From Bacillus massiliglaciei (GTDB lineage Bacteria; Bacillota; Bacilli; Bacillales; DSM-1321): a stretch of DNA of 64,000 nucleotides. Below are positions 54,730 to 63,217 of the stretch, piece after piece. Position numbers and translations under genes: made by a program. The stretch is from the NCBI RefSeq assembly GCF_900098925.1, contig NZ_LT622360.1:232384-296383 (forward strand), given 5' to 3'. Numbering within the stretch: the first letter of the stretch is position 1; each line of letters opens with the position of its first letter. Under the pieces are notes generated by a model. That model did no database searches. It was given only the letters and a program-made list of their open reading frames with translations, and had not been told where the DNA came from.

Positions 54730-55332
54730 TTGTCTGATGAGAAGAAAAATCAAGAATCCAAACCCCTTTTATACATCGTTCAGCCTGACAAAGTAAAAGA
54801 AGAACCAAGTGTACGCACGGATATGCAATCCGTTTACAGGACGCCAAAAAAGAAAAAAAAGTTGCAGAAGGAAGTTCCTGAAAAGGAGTCTTCTAATAAA
54901 GAAGAGAAGAAAGAAGGAGACAATGAGCAGCTGGAAACGATAAAAAAGGAATTTGGCGTTTATGAAGTCATGAAGGAAATCGAAACAGAGAAGCAAAAAG
55001 TCAGGGCTATTACCAACCCATATACACAGAATCAGCCGGCTGAGGAGACTTTTGAAAATAAGGAAGCGTTTGAAGAAACCGAAGTGAAGCCAGTAAAAAA
55101 GAAGGCACTCTCAAGGCCTGTGAACAAAGAAACAGCTGAACAAATCGTCACCAGGCTGGCAGCGGAAGGTGATGAAACGGAATGTGAAGCAGTGGTTTAC
55201 GGTGAAAAGATAAAATTTCAAATTTTGGGAAAAAGAGGAGAGTCAGTCAAGATTAAGGGCGGTAACAGGATTCGTTATGTCAATATTTCCGATATTGAAA
55301 ACCTGAAAATTAATCCGGAAAACGGAGAATAA
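54730..55332 (+). CDS. cotO: spore coat protein CotO-like
   Basis: A 200-residue protein starting MSDEKKNQESKPLLYIVQPD, the CotO-type N-terminus, followed by a very Lys/Glu-rich middle (about 35-130) and a small C-terminal domain (ECEAVVYGEKIKFQILG... SDIENLKI). CotO is an outer-coat morphogenetic protein encoded beside fabI in B. subtilis as well. Start TTG 54730 follows GGGAGGCGG. Confidence 0.8.
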   Translation: MSDEKKNQESKPLLYIVQPDKVKEEPSVRTDMQSVYRTPKKKKKLQKEVPEKESSNKEEKKEGDNEQLETIKKEFGVYEVMKEIETEKQKVRAITNPYTQNQPAEETFENKEAFEETEVKPVKKKALSRPVNKETAEQIVTRLAAEGDETECEAVVYGEKIKFQILGKRGESVKIKGGNRIRYVNISDIENLKINPENGE

Positions 55333-55336
55333 GCAA

Positions 55337-55702
55337 ATGCTGATTTCTGAAACTGGATGGGTTGCTTTCCTTATGCTGGGTCTGGCCTCATTTCGTCTTA
55401 CCCGATTAATTGTATTCGATAAAATAACCGAGCGATTCAGGCGCCCCTTTTTTGACGAGATTGAGGAAACGGATTCTTCAGGTGAAAAAGAAATTTTCCT
55501 TGTTCCGAAAAGAAGCGGCATAAAGGGCTGGATTGGGGAATTATTATCCTGTTATTGGTGTACAGGGGTTTGGGTAAGTCTATTTCTTCTACTTCTGTAC
55601 GTGAACGGATGGTTTCTGGGGGAATGCCTAATCCTTTTATTTTCAATTGCTGCGGTGGGCTCCTTATTAGAAACGTTAAATACGAAGTGGCTGGGCGATT
55701 GA
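55337..55702 (+). CDS. DUF1360 family membrane protein
   Basis: A 121-residue protein with helices at about 8-28 and 75-115 and the family mark SCYWCTGVW between them. DUF1360 proteins occur in spore-coat loci of bacilli; function unknown. ATG 55337 lies 5 bases after the cotO-like stop, with AACGGAG before it, so the two are cotranscribed. Confidence 0.8.
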   Translation: MLISETGWVAFLMLGLASFRLTRLIVFDKITERFRRPFFDEIEETDSSGEKEIFLVPKRSGIKGWIGELLSCYWCTGVWVSLFLLLLYVNGWFLGECLILLFSIAAVGSLLETLNTKWLGD

Positions 55703-55755
55703 AAGATACAACTTGTCTTTTTTTTTCATATCTTATAAATAGAAAAGGAGGGCAT

Positions 55756-55881
55756 ATGATGATGAACTATAAGCAAAATCAGTGGAATACGAAGAAAGCG
55801 GTTAAAAAACCTATCCCTCAGACCAAAGTAAAGAAAAACTGCGGATGTAACAGTCCGAAAAAGAGTTATGGATATTATTAA
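55756..55881 (+). CDS. small Lys/Tyr-rich coat-like protein, 41 residues
   Basis: MMMNYKQNQWNTKKAVKKPIP... ending CGCNSPKKSYGYY. Basic, with a CGC motif and a Tyr-rich end, features of cross-linked spore coat proteins. GGAGGG lies upstream of ATG. It follows the DUF1360 gene and a terminator comes next. Exact family not recognised. Confidence 0.65.
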   Translation: MMMNYKQNQWNTKKAVKKPIPQTKVKKNCGCNSPKKSYGYY

Positions 55882-55956
55882 AGTTGGACTGATATCAGGC
55901 AGGAAACAAAAAAGCTTGAAGAGGAACTCTGTAGCTCAAACATTTTTAAGTCAGGA

Positions 55957-55986
55957 ACCTCCCATCGACTGGGAGGTTTTTTTGTA
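55957..55986 (+). terminator. terminator of the coat gene cluster
   Basis: AACCTCCC and GGGAGGTT arms followed by T7. Confidence 0.88.
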
Positions 55987-56000
55987 TGCTGAAATACGAT

Positions 56001-56028
56001 GAATTGCCAATTAATCCCACTTATAATA
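56001..56028 (+). promoter_or_regulatory. candidate SigG promoter of the spoVA operon
   Basis: GAATT (56001-56005), 16-base spacer, TATAATA (56022-56028), resembling GNATR/CATNNTA. spoVA operons are SigG-dependent, which supports it; spacing is slightly short. Confidence 0.35.
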
Positions 56029-56082
56029 TGTTCGGTCCTTTAGAAAAATAAAAGAGACAAAAGCTGAAAGTGAGGCATGCGG

Positions 56083-56574
56083 ATGGCTCGGAAATTAATC
56101 GTTATGATGATAGTATCTTTAATTGTTGCAGGCTGTGCAAGCAAGGATGACGGCAAGTCAGAGAATATGGCATTTATAAAGAAGGTTGATCCAAAGCCAA
56201 TGGATATCATCTATGGGATGGATGGAGATGATTACAGAGAAAATCCCCATGAAGGCTTAATCACAGACATCAAACGTACAGTTAATCAAGATAAAAACCT
56301 GTATGATGCAATCGTCGTGAAAAAGGACAAAGAAGTGCTCGTTGCCTATAAGGTGAAGCATATGGAGCGCTTTAGAATGAAGCAGATTGAAAAGAATTTA
56401 ACAAAAAAGCTGGAAAAGAATTATCCGGACCTGAATTTTAAGGTCTCTAGTGATTACAAAATATTTCTTGAGGCGATGAGGCTGAATCGAATGCTGAAAG
56501 AAAAAGATGTGTCTGATAAGAAAGCCAGGAAAAAATTTGATGAAATTATTGAACTGAAAGATGCGATGACGTAA
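56083..56574 (+). CDS. YhcN/YlaJ-like sporulation lipoprotein
   Basis: A 163-residue lipoprotein. Signal MARKLIVMMIVSLIVAGC with a LIVAGC lipobox; the mature part resembles YhcN/YlaJ sporulation lipoproteins (LYDAIVVKKDKEVLVAYKV, then KNLTKKLEKNYPDLNFKVSSD). Such lipoproteins sit in the spore inner membrane. It lies 15 bases before spoVAC. ATG 56083 has better spacing to GAGG than ATG 56077. Confidence 0.82.
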   Translation: MARKLIVMMIVSLIVAGCASKDDGKSENMAFIKKVDPKPMDIIYGMDGDDYRENPHEGLITDIKRTVNQDKNLYDAIVVKKDKEVLVAYKVKHMERFRMKQIEKNLTKKLEKNYPDLNFKVSSDYKIFLEAMRLNRMLKEKDVSDKKARKKFDEIIELKDAMT

Positions 56575-56589
56575 AGGAGGCAGAAGGGA

Positions 56590-57063
56590 ATGGACAATCA
56601 GGATCAAAAGCAAGCTAAACAGGAAGAATATAAGAAGTTTCAAGGAAAGCATGAAACGAAGCGTCCGGTTTTATGGAATTGTGTAAAAGCATTTTTAGTT
56701 GGCGGTCATTTCTGTTTAGTCGGACAGGCTATCTCTTATTTTTATATTTATTTTTTCAATTTTACCGAGCAGACAGTCGGAAATCCGACAAGTGCCACAA
56801 TGATCTTTCTGGCCCTGCTGCTGACTGGCTTCGGTGTGTATGATCATATTGGCCAGTTTGCCGGAGCGGGCAGTGCGGTGCCTGTAACGGGGTTCGGAAA
56901 TGCGGTCATTTCTGCAGCTATTGAGCATCGTACAGAAGGCTTTGTACTGGGAGTCGGGAGTAACATGTTTAAGCTGGCGGGTTCTGTCATTCTTTTTGGA
57001 GTCTTTTCCGCCTTTGTCGTTTCCTTAATCAAAACCATTTATCTTATGCTGACAGGAGGCTGA
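56590..57063 (+). CDS. spoVAC: stage V sporulation protein AC
   Basis: A 157-residue inner-membrane protein of the dipicolinate channel, with four helices and the family segment IGQFAGAGSAVPVTGFGNA. SpoVAC can act as a mechanosensitive channel releasing Ca-dipicolinate at germination. AAAGGAGG precedes ATG 56590. Followed 3 bases later by spoVAD. Confidence 0.96.
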   Translation: MDNQDQKQAKQEEYKKFQGKHETKRPVLWNCVKAFLVGGHFCLVGQAISYFYIYFFNFTEQTVGNPTSATMIFLALLLTGFGVYDHIGQFAGAGSAVPVTGFGNAVISAAIEHRTEGFVLGVGSNMFKLAGSVILFGVFSAFVVSLIKTIYLMLTGG

Positions 57064-57066
57064 AAC

Positions 57067-58098
57067 ATGTTAAAGGGAAAACAGTCCTGGACGTTCAAAA
57101 ATAAGCCTATCATAATCGGCACTGGTGTTTCAGGGGGACCGTTTGAAGCAAACGGAAAGCTTTCAGAAGACTTTGACGTTCTGTATGATGATCTGTGGAT
57201 AAAGCAGGAAAGTTATGAAAAGGCACATCGGAAATTACTGGAGGATGCTGTACAGCATGCTTTGAAAAAAAGCAAATTAAAAGAAGAGAATATCCAATTC
57301 TTCATGGCGGGAGATTTGATCAACCAGATAACCCCATCCAGTTTTGCAGCCAGGACGAACGGAATTCCTTATATGGGCTTGTTTGGTGCCTGTTCAACCT
57401 CCATGGAAGGACTGGCTCTGGCTGCTTTTATTGTGAATAATGGGGGTGCCCACCATATATTGACTGGTGCATCGAGCCATAATGCAGCAGTGGAGAAACA
57501 GTTCCGCTATCCAACTGAATACGGCGGGCAAAAGCCGCCGACTGCTCAATGGACAATCACAGGCGCTGGAGTGGGCATTGTGGCGCAAGCTGATTCCAGA
57601 ACGGGAAGTTATCCCGAGGTTACGGCAGCTACAATTGGAAAAGTGATCGATATGGGGCTGAAGGACCCTTTTAATATGGGGGGAGCAATGGCTCCGGCTG
57701 CGGTTGATACGATTATGGCCCACTTTGAAGATACCGGCCAATCTGCTGATGATTATGATCTGATCATAACGGGAGACCTCGGCCGAATCGGCCGTGAAAC
57801 TGCATTGGATTTATTGAAGGAAAAAGGAAACCGGATCAATCAGGAAAAATTTCAGGATTGCGGTCTTATGCTTTTTAAGGAGGATCAGCCTGTTCTGGCG
57901 GGAGGAAGCGGTGCGGGATGTTCAGCTGTCGTGCTGTATGGACATCTGTTGAATCAGATGAGGCAGGGAGTCTATAAAAAAATTCTGCTGGTGGCAACCG
58001 GTGCTTTGCTTTCGCCGTTATCTATACAGCAAAAGGACAGTATCCCATGTATTGCCCATGCTGTTTCTATTGAATACAGAGGGACGGAACTCACATAA
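57067..58098 (+). CDS. spoVAD: stage V sporulation protein AD
   Basis: A 343-residue protein with a thiolase-like fold that binds dipicolinic acid for uptake into the forespore. [17 protein letters not shown] is the counterpart of the thiolase cysteine segment and [15 protein letters not shown] is typical near the end. Peripheral on the inner membrane. It overlaps no neighbour; spoVAE begins 16 bases after its stop. Confidence 0.96.
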   Translation: MLKGKQSWTFKNKPIIIGTGVSGGPFEANGKLSEDFDVLYDDLWIKQESYEKAHRKLLEDAVQHALKKSKLKEENIQFFMAGDLINQITPSSFAARTNGIPYMGLFGACSTSMEGLALAAFIVNNGGAHHILTGASSHNAAVEKQFRYPTEYGGQKPPTAQWTITGAGVGIVAQADSRTGSYPEVTAATIGKVIDMGLKDPFNMGGAMAPAAVDTIMAHFEDTGQSADDYDLIITGDLGRIGRETALDLLKEKGNRINQEKFQDCGLMLFKEDQPVLAGGSGAGCSAVVLYGHLLNQMRQGVYKKILLVATGALLSPLSIQQKDSIPCIAHAVSIEYRGTELT

Positions 58099-58114
58099 GA
58101 AAGGAGTAGAGAGT

Positions 58115-58471
58115 ATGCTCGCAATGTTCTTTTGGTCCTTTGTCATCGGGGGATTGATCTGTGTCATCGGTCAGCTCTGTTTTGACATTGCAAAATTGAC
58201 ACCCGCACACACATTAAGTTTGTTCGTAGTCCTTGGCGCTGTCATATCTGGTTTTGGCTGGTATGAGCCCTTTATTAGTTTTGCCGGGGCAGGAGCCACC
58301 ATTCCGATTTCCTCATTCGGCAATTCATTGGTCGAAGGAGCCATGTACGAATCGGAAAAACACGGTCTGATCGGTGTGCTGACAGGGATGTTTGAAGTAA
58401 CCAGCTCTGGAATTTCAGCCGCGATTGTGTTCAGCTTTATCGGCGCTCTGATCTTTAAGCCGAAAGGCTGA
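58115..58471 (+). CDS. spoVAE: stage V sporulation protein AE (SpoVAEb)
   Basis: A 118-residue membrane protein of the SpoVAC/AE family, with [23 protein letters not shown] matching the SpoVAC segment. It forms part of the dipicolinate channel. ATG 58115 follows AAAGGAG; a longer reading into spoVAD is not supported. Together with the lipoprotein it forms a compact second-type spoVA operon lacking AA, AB, AEa and AF. Confidence 0.93.
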   Translation: MLAMFFWSFVIGGLICVIGQLCFDIAKLTPAHTLSLFVVLGAVISGFGWYEPFISFAGAGATIPISSFGNSLVEGAMYESEKHGLIGVLTGMFEVTSSGISAAIVFSFIGALIFKPKG

Positions 58472-58492
58472 GAACTTTGTTCTTGGGCCGTG

Positions 58493-58520
58493 CACCTTTT
58501 GGGATGTATTTCATAGGATG
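58493..58520 (+). promoter_or_regulatory. candidate SigK promoter of spoVIF
   Basis: CACC (58493-58496), 15-base spacer, CATAGGATG (58512-58520), near CATANNNTA. Weak but in place. Confidence 0.3.
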
Positions 58521-58544
58521 GATACAGAACAGGAGGGGTAACGG

Positions 58545-58802
58545 ATGGATAATAATTTTTTTAAAAATGTAGAAAGCAAAACAGGCGTGAATATGAAAGA
58601 TGTGTTTGACTTAGCAGCCTCTTTGCAGGGAGCGAATTTTAAAGACGAGGCTACAGTCCGCAATATCATTAAAAGGGTTTCCCAAATTGCCAATAAGCCC
58701 GTCAATAAGGAAACAGAAGAGCAAATCGTAAAGTCCATTATAAAGGACGGACAGAAAATTGATTTTGGAACATTGACACAGATGATTAATCAAAAAAGGT
58801 AA
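58545..58802 (+). CDS. spoVIF: stage VI sporulation protein F
   Basis: An 85-residue protein, MDNNFFKNVESKTGVNMKDVFDLAASLQGANFKDE..., that is SpoVIF (YjcC). In B. subtilis it works with GerE/SafA-class proteins in late coat assembly. GGAGGGG precedes ATG. Notably NKPVNKETEEQIVKSI resembles SRPVNKETAEQIVTRL of the cotO-like protein. Confidence 0.93.
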   Translation: MDNNFFKNVESKTGVNMKDVFDLAASLQGANFKDEATVRNIIKRVSQIANKPVNKETEEQIVKSIIKDGQKIDFGTLTQMINQKR

Positions 58803-58806
58803 TGTA

Positions 58807-58845
58807 AGAAAAGGACTGTCCAAAAGTAAGGACAGTCCGTTTTCT
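58807..58845. terminator. bidirectional terminator between spoVIF and yjcD
   Basis: AAAAGGACTGTCC and GGACAGTCCGTTTT arms serve both converging genes. Confidence 0.9.
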
Positions 58846-61115
58846 TACATTTTCAGAAATCTGGAAGGATACGCTGTTTTTCCTCGGCGTGTCTGAAGGA
58901 TGGACAAGTATAGTTCATGCTTTGCCCGTGTCGCTGCCACATAAAAGAGCCTGCGTTCCTCTTCCAGAGGATCCAGATTGCCTTTTCTGTACGATTCAAG
59001 GGCAAAGTCATGAGGAAGGCTTCCGTCTACAGCTGCTAATACATACACACAGTTGAATTCCAAACCTTTGGCTCTATGCACCGTTGTCAGCTGGATGGCA
59101 TTGGTATAGCGCTTTGAAAGCTGCTTCATTTCCTGCACCATAGCAACCATGTGATCTGCATGCTCCATGAATTTCTTTACAGTGGAAAAACGTTTGGCCG
59201 CCACCCGCAAATCGCGGATATCATCGGAGCCTTTCTCCGTGGAAGCTTCATTCCCTCTTTTTTTTATAAACTCCTGATATCCCAGATCTTTTTCAATGAC
59301 TTCAAGTGCTGCCAGCGGAGACAGTGTCTTCAGTTGCCGGATTAAACCTGGCAGTGTTTTTAATTTCTTTTCCTGGAAGGCATGTCCGGTTTTGACATAT
59401 TGAAAGGCATCAATAAAATCGCAGTCCTGAAGGATGGTCTGTGCTTTTAAATCCTGAAGGACGTTTTGTCTTAGGAACAAGGAGGAAAGTATATCGCTGG
59501 CTGCCTTAGCATCATGAGGCTGAAGGCTTAATCGCAAGAAAGCGAGCATGCCGCGCACGACCCTGCGCTGGTAGAAGGATTCCGCATCATTTTCTATGAT
59601 AAAAGGAAGGTTGGAGGAAGCAAGCCTCTCAAAAACAGCCCTTGACATAGAATGAGTTCTGTATAAAATGGCAAAAGCGCCGGGATTGGCACCCTTGGCT
59701 ATCTTTTCCTGGATGTCTGATACAATCATTGTCGCTTCCAGTTCTTCGTCAAATGGATAGAAAAGAACGGGGGACGGACCTTTGTCATGCTGAGCCTTCA
59801 TTATTTTATCCATCCGTTTTGTATTCCGTTTGATGATTCGGTTGGCAGCAGATACGATTTCATGGGAAGAACGGTAATTCTCGGTTAGTTTAATCATCTT
59901 AGCCCCCGGAAAGTCCAAGCTGAAGTTGAGTATATAGTGAGGATCGCTCCCTCGAAAGGAGTAGATAGATTGATCATCATCTCCCACAGCGCATATATTT
60001 TTATTCTTTTTAGACAGGAGTTTAATTAATTCATATTGAACTTTATTAATATCCTGGAACTCATCTACCAAGAAATATTGGAAGCGCTGCTGGTACTTCT
60101 GAAGAAGATCCGGACGGGATTGAAAGAGTACATAACATCCGACGAGCATATCATCGAAATCATATTTTCCCGACTGTAATTTATATTCTTCATAATATTT
60201 ATATAGATGCTGACAGGATTTTTCAAAATCATCAGCCGGTTTAATATCATCAGGGAATTTTAATGAGTTCTTCCATAATCCGATTTGGCCGAGTGCCTGA
60301 TCGTAAGCGAACTGCTTTTCATCCAGTCCAAGTTCCCGGCCGGCCTGCTTAAGGACCCGTTCCTTTTCCCATTCCCACTTTATCAGCAATTCGCGTCTCC
60401 ATTTTTCAGGTTCATGAAAGATAAGGAGCTTATAAAAAATGCTGTGGAAGGTGCCGCTCACAATGCGGGAGACAAGGGATGCGTTTATGGATGGATAATT
60501 CAGCAGCCTTTGCTTCATTTCTTTTGCTGCTTTGGAGGTGAAAGTGACAAGCATGATACTTCCCGGATCTATCTGTTTCACGGACAGCATATAGGCTGTC
60601 CGGACAGTCAGGACCCTGGTTTTGCCGCTTCCTGCTCCGGAAAGGACAAGCAAAGGTCCGTCTGTGCAGGTGACCGCTTTTTTTTGTTCCGGGTCAAGAC
60701 GGATGCCCTGTTCCTCAAGTTCAATAAAATAAGGTTCTTTGGAAATCCCAGATTCTTTTTTCTCTAAACGGAAGGCAGGGGCGCCGGCAATCGTCCGCGC
60801 TTTTAAAAAGGGTACGGCCTCTTGTTTATCACTTGAAATGGCTCTTATTTGCGGAAGTCTGTAGCCGCCATGCTCCAAAAATTGAGTATCCTCTTGATCT
60901 AATGCAGCTTTTAATGTCGGGCCTTCGCAGTGAGATGAGGCCGCTGAATGATAAAAATGCGGCTGTTCATGGATGCCGACATATAATTTTACCTGCTCTT
61001 GACAGCTTGGACATGTAAGCAATCCCTGTTTTCCCTGTTCATAAAGTGCTTGCAGTTCACCGGCAGAAACATTGGGAAGCTCGATCAATTTTTCACCTGC
61101 TATAGCTTGTTTCAT
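58845..61115 (-). CDS. yjcD: UvrD/Rep family DNA helicase YjcD with CoiA-like zinc finger
   Basis: A 756-residue SF1A 3'-5' helicase. Walker A is GAGSGKTRVL, Walker B DEFQDIN, then GDDDQSIYSFRGSD, TVHRAKGLEF and YVAATRAKHEL. The N-terminal 110 residues are unusual: Cys35-Pro-Ser-Cys38 ... His53-Phe-Tyr-His56 ... Cys63 has nearly the same spacing as in CoiA of this window. It is shorter than PcrA and probably acts in repair or recombination; the exact role is unknown. AGAGG precedes ATG 61115. Confidence 0.93.
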   Translation of the reverse strand: MKQAIAGEKLIELPNVSAGELQALYEQGKQGLLTCPSCQEQVKLYVGIHEQPHFYHSAASSHCEGPTLKAALDQEDTQFLEHGGYRLPQIRAISSDKQEAVPFLKARTIAGAPAFRLEKKESGISKEPYFIELEEQGIRLDPEQKKAVTCTDGPLLVLSGAGSGKTRVLTVRTAYMLSVKQIDPGSIMLVTFTSKAAKEMKQRLLNYPSINASLVSRIVSGTFHSIFYKLLIFHEPEKWRRELLIKWEWEKERVLKQAGRELGLDEKQFAYDQALGQIGLWKNSLKFPDDIKPADDFEKSCQHLYKYYEEYKLQSGKYDFDDMLVGCYVLFQSRPDLLQKYQQRFQYFLVDEFQDINKVQYELIKLLSKKNKNICAVGDDDQSIYSFRGSDPHYILNFSLDFPGAKMIKLTENYRSSHEIVSAANRIIKRNTKRMDKIMKAQHDKGPSPVLFYPFDEELEATMIVSDIQEKIAKGANPGAFAILYRTHSMSRAVFERLASSNLPFIIENDAESFYQRRVVRGMLAFLRLSLQPHDAKAASDILSSLFLRQNVLQDLKAQTILQDCDFIDAFQYVKTGHAFQEKKLKTLPGLIRQLKTLSPLAALEVIEKDLGYQEFIKKRGNEASTEKGSDDIRDLRVAAKRFSTVKKFMEHADHMVAMVQEMKQLSKRYTNAIQLTTVHRAKGLEFNCVYVLAAVDGSLPHDFALESYRKGNLDPLEEERRLFYVAATRAKHELYLSILQTRRGKTAYPSRFLKM

Positions 61116-61255
61116 CTTGTAAACCTCTAATCTTTAAAAATATCGGCATCTCCCATCATATCAAAACAAATCATGAACAAAAAGACTAAAGAAGGTTTTA
61201 ATCGGAAGGAATGAGGGTAAAGGTATATAAAAAGAGCCGAAAAGAGGCGGTTTCA

Positions 61256-61549
61256 ATGGGATATATCGCACCAGTAACCAATTTTTCATACATACATTAT
61301 GCAAACAGAACAGAAGAGGCAGGCTTGAAAAAAAGACAAGTGGATGAAACGGCGCCCATTTTCCAGGCCTATCTGCTAAAAAAGGAAGAAGAGTTATTTG
61401 GGAAGGCACATGCATGGGCAGATCAATTGCGGAAGAAAGAAAAGAAACGGGCTGCTTATTCATGGACTAAAAAGAATAAGGTTTATGTGTCGGAAGAAAC
61501 TGTCGCTGCAGTAACGGGCAAAGGCTTAAACTTCAACGATGCAATTTAA
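61256..61549 (+). CDS. conserved hypothetical protein, 97 residues
   Basis: MGYIAPVTNFSYIHYANRTEEAG..., with a charged helical middle (FQAYLLKKEEELFG to RKKEKKRAA). I do not recognise a function. ATG 61256 is preferred to 61211 because AGAGGCGG lies 8 bases upstream. It diverges from yjcD and is followed by a terminator. Confidence 0.75.
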   Translation: MGYIAPVTNFSYIHYANRTEEAGLKKRQVDETAPIFQAYLLKKEEELFGKAHAWADQLRKKEKKRAAYSWTKKNKVYVSEETVAAVTGKGLNFNDAI

Positions 61550-61562
61550 TGGATTCAAAATA

Positions 61563-61589
61563 AAAAGGACACGGCTGTGTCCTTTTTTG
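61563..61589. terminator. terminator between hypothetical gene and cotX
   Basis: AAAAAGGACAC and GTGTCCTTTTTT arms; usable by both converging genes. Confidence 0.9.
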
Positions 61590-61597
61590 AAATGCTC

Positions 61598-62101
61598 TTA
61601 TAAAATGTCTAGTTCTACAATCAATGCAAGCAATAACTGAAGCAGAAGCTGGATGTTCAATGCGATTTGAGCATCAGTAGTTGTGATATCGATGTCACGG
61701 CTGTTTTCTACGATTGTTTTTTGACGAGTGATTTGTTTGATTTTAGAAGATTGGATCAACTCTTGTGTGATTCTTTCTGCATTGTCGCTGTCCGCAATAG
61801 AAATGCTGATGATGACAGCGATGGCGGCCTGCAGTGCAGCTTGCAGGGATAATGCAGCTTTTACGTCTGTGGATGTAACATTGACATTGCAGGAATCCTT
61901 GATATAAACAAGTTCTTCAGAAATTTGTACTTCTACATTTTCTTGTCTGCCCTCCTGGTCAATAGAGGTATCATCATTCCCGCAGAAATCGGTTAATGGA
62001 TGTTTGCAATTATCATCCAATGCGGACCAGGTTCTTTCGTGTGTATCGCAATGGCTGGAAGAATGACAGTTGCTGCGATATACATTTTGGTTATTACCCA
62101 T
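61598..62101 (-). CDS. cotX: spore coat protein X
   Basis: A 167-residue insoluble-fraction coat protein. A Cys/His/Ser-rich N-terminus (YRSNCHSSSHCDTHERTW) is followed by two related CotX/CotV-type segments: SCNVNVTSTDVKAALSLQAALQAA (about 70-93) and SRDIDITTTDAQIALNIQLLLQLL (about 132-155). It belongs to the outer coat/crust. AAGGAGG precedes ATG 62101 and a good SigK promoter lies upstream. Confidence 0.93.
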   Translation of the reverse strand: MGNNQNVYRSNCHSSSHCDTHERTWSALDDNCKHPLTDFCGNDDTSIDQEGRQENVEVQISEELVYIKDSCNVNVTSTDVKAALSLQAALQAAIAVIISISIADSDNAERITQELIQSSKIKQITRQKTIVENSRDIDITTTDAQIALNIQLLLQLLLALIVELDIL

Positions 62102-62133
62102 GCTTATTTCCTCCTTAGGATTTTATTCCCTAT

Positions 62134-62162
62134 TAAAATATGCGCTCAGGACCAATCTGGTT
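62134..62162 (-). promoter_or_regulatory. SigK promoter of cotX
   Basis: On the minus strand AACC (62162-62159), 16 bases, then CATATTTTA (62142-62134), fitting mACm-N16-CATAnnnTA. Late mother-cell expression is expected. Confidence 0.75.
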
Positions 62163-62225
62163 GGACGAATTTCTCAATCTATGCATCTATTTTTTAGGGG
62201 AATTCATTATTTTCCTGGAACACTT

Positions 62226-62468
62226 CTAGCGGTCTTCAAACTTTTTGGTGACCGGGTTCACATCATGTTCTGTAATTTTTGTCTTTTGATTGATGATCAA
62301 TTCCGATTGCTGTTTTAATAGCTCAACTGTCTCCCGTAAATTTCTTTTTTCTTTTTCAGAGAGGTCAAGCTTATCTGTTTTGACACCGTGCTTGCGAAGT
62401 GTCCTGGACACCAGCAGCTCCATCAGCCGTTTTTGCGATTCCTCCAAATTGAACCCATTTAAATCCAT
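62226..62468 (-). CDS. cotW: spore coat protein W-like
   Basis: An 80-residue charged helical protein. LRKHGVKTDKLDLSEKEKRNLRETVELLKQQSELIINQK aligns well with what I recall of CotW (KHGV..DK...S.EEK..L..LV..L...S..LI.NQ). CotW is required for outer coat/crust with CotX, encoded 124 bases downstream. ATG 62468 follows AAAGGAGGG. No cotV is seen. Confidence 0.78.
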   Translation of the reverse strand: MDLNGFNLEESQKRLMELLVSRTLRKHGVKTDKLDLSEKEKRNLRETVELLKQQSELIINQKTKITEHDVNPVTKKFEDR

Positions 62469-62499
62469 GATTTTACCCTCCTTTTTTTCCCTATATGGA

Positions 62500-62508
62500 T
62501 AGACTATG
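62500..62508 (-). promoter_or_regulatory. candidate SigK -10 box of cotW
   Basis: CATAGTCTA on the minus strand fits CATAnnnTA, 32 bases before the cotW start; the -35 is weak. Confidence 0.5.
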
Positions 62509-62636
62509 AACAAATGCGGAGATTGGCATTGGTTAACTGCGGAAATTTATCGGTGTGACCGTTTTTTTTGTGAGTTTTATCTAATTTGATGTGAGTTATG
62601 CTCATTTAGAAAAGGAAAAAAGACGTCAGCAAAAAT

Positions 62637-62677
62637 AAAAAGCATTAAATTTCTCTGTGAGAAATTTAATGCTTTTG
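62637..62677. terminator. strong terminator upstream of cotW / after yjcF
   Basis: AAAAGCATTAAATTTCTC and GAGAAATTTAATGCTTTT, perfect 18-base arms with a 3-base loop. It ends the minus-strand yjcF-yjcG-yjcH transcript and insulates cotW. Confidence 0.88.
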
Positions 62678-62790
62678 CTTGCTGCAGGGTTTTCTGTATC
62701 GGAAACGGGCCGTGCATAGAGCCACCCCCAAAGAGGCGCTCCTCCCAATCCATTATGATTCATTCTGAGAATCTATAAGTATGCATTTTT

Positions 62791-63216
62791 CTATAAGTTT
62801 TTTACCATTGTTTTATGAGGAATGCCGGCATCCATAAATTCTTTTGAAACGATGTGATACCCTAATTTTTCATAAAAGGGAATGGCAGTGACCTGGGCGT
62901 TTAATTTTAACTGGGAGACAGGGTGCTGTTTAGCGAATTCCTCAATCTTTCCCATGATGGCGGCTCCTGCTCCTTTTTCCCGTTTATCGGCAAGAACACA
63001 GATTCTCTCCACCTTGCCGATACCGTCCAAAATTCGGAATCGACCGGCTCCTGATGGACTTCCTTGGTCATCTAACAGAAGGAAGTGGGTCGCTTCATCT
63101 TCATATTGGTCAATTTCTTCTTCGAGCGGCACACGCTGTTCCTCAACGAATACTTTTTTTCTGATGGAGTATGCCTGAGTGCGTTCTTCTGGTGTAGCAG
63201 CAATCGTAACTAACAT
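62791..63216 (-). CDS. yjcF: GNAT family N-acetyltransferase YjcF
   Basis: A 141-residue GNAT enzyme of the ElaA-like group. The N-terminus has RTQAYSIRKKVFVEEQRVPLEEEID; the acetyl-CoA loop is in ADKREKGAGAAIMGKIEEFA. The substrate is unknown. ATG 63216 comes one base after the yjcG stop triplet, so the two are cotranscribed and coupled. Confidence 0.92.
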   Translation of the reverse strand: MLVTIAATPEERTQAYSIRKKVFVEEQRVPLEEEIDQYEDEATHFLLLDDQGSPSGAGRFRILDGIGKVERICVLADKREKGAGAAIMGKIEEFAKQHPVSQLKLNAQVTAIPFYEKLGYHIVSKEFMDAGIPHKTMVKNL

Positions 63217-63217
63217 T

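Noticed and set aside
60285-60767. 160-codon plus-strand frame inside yjcD
   Set aside because: Antisense shadow of the helicase core; its composition follows the helicase codons.
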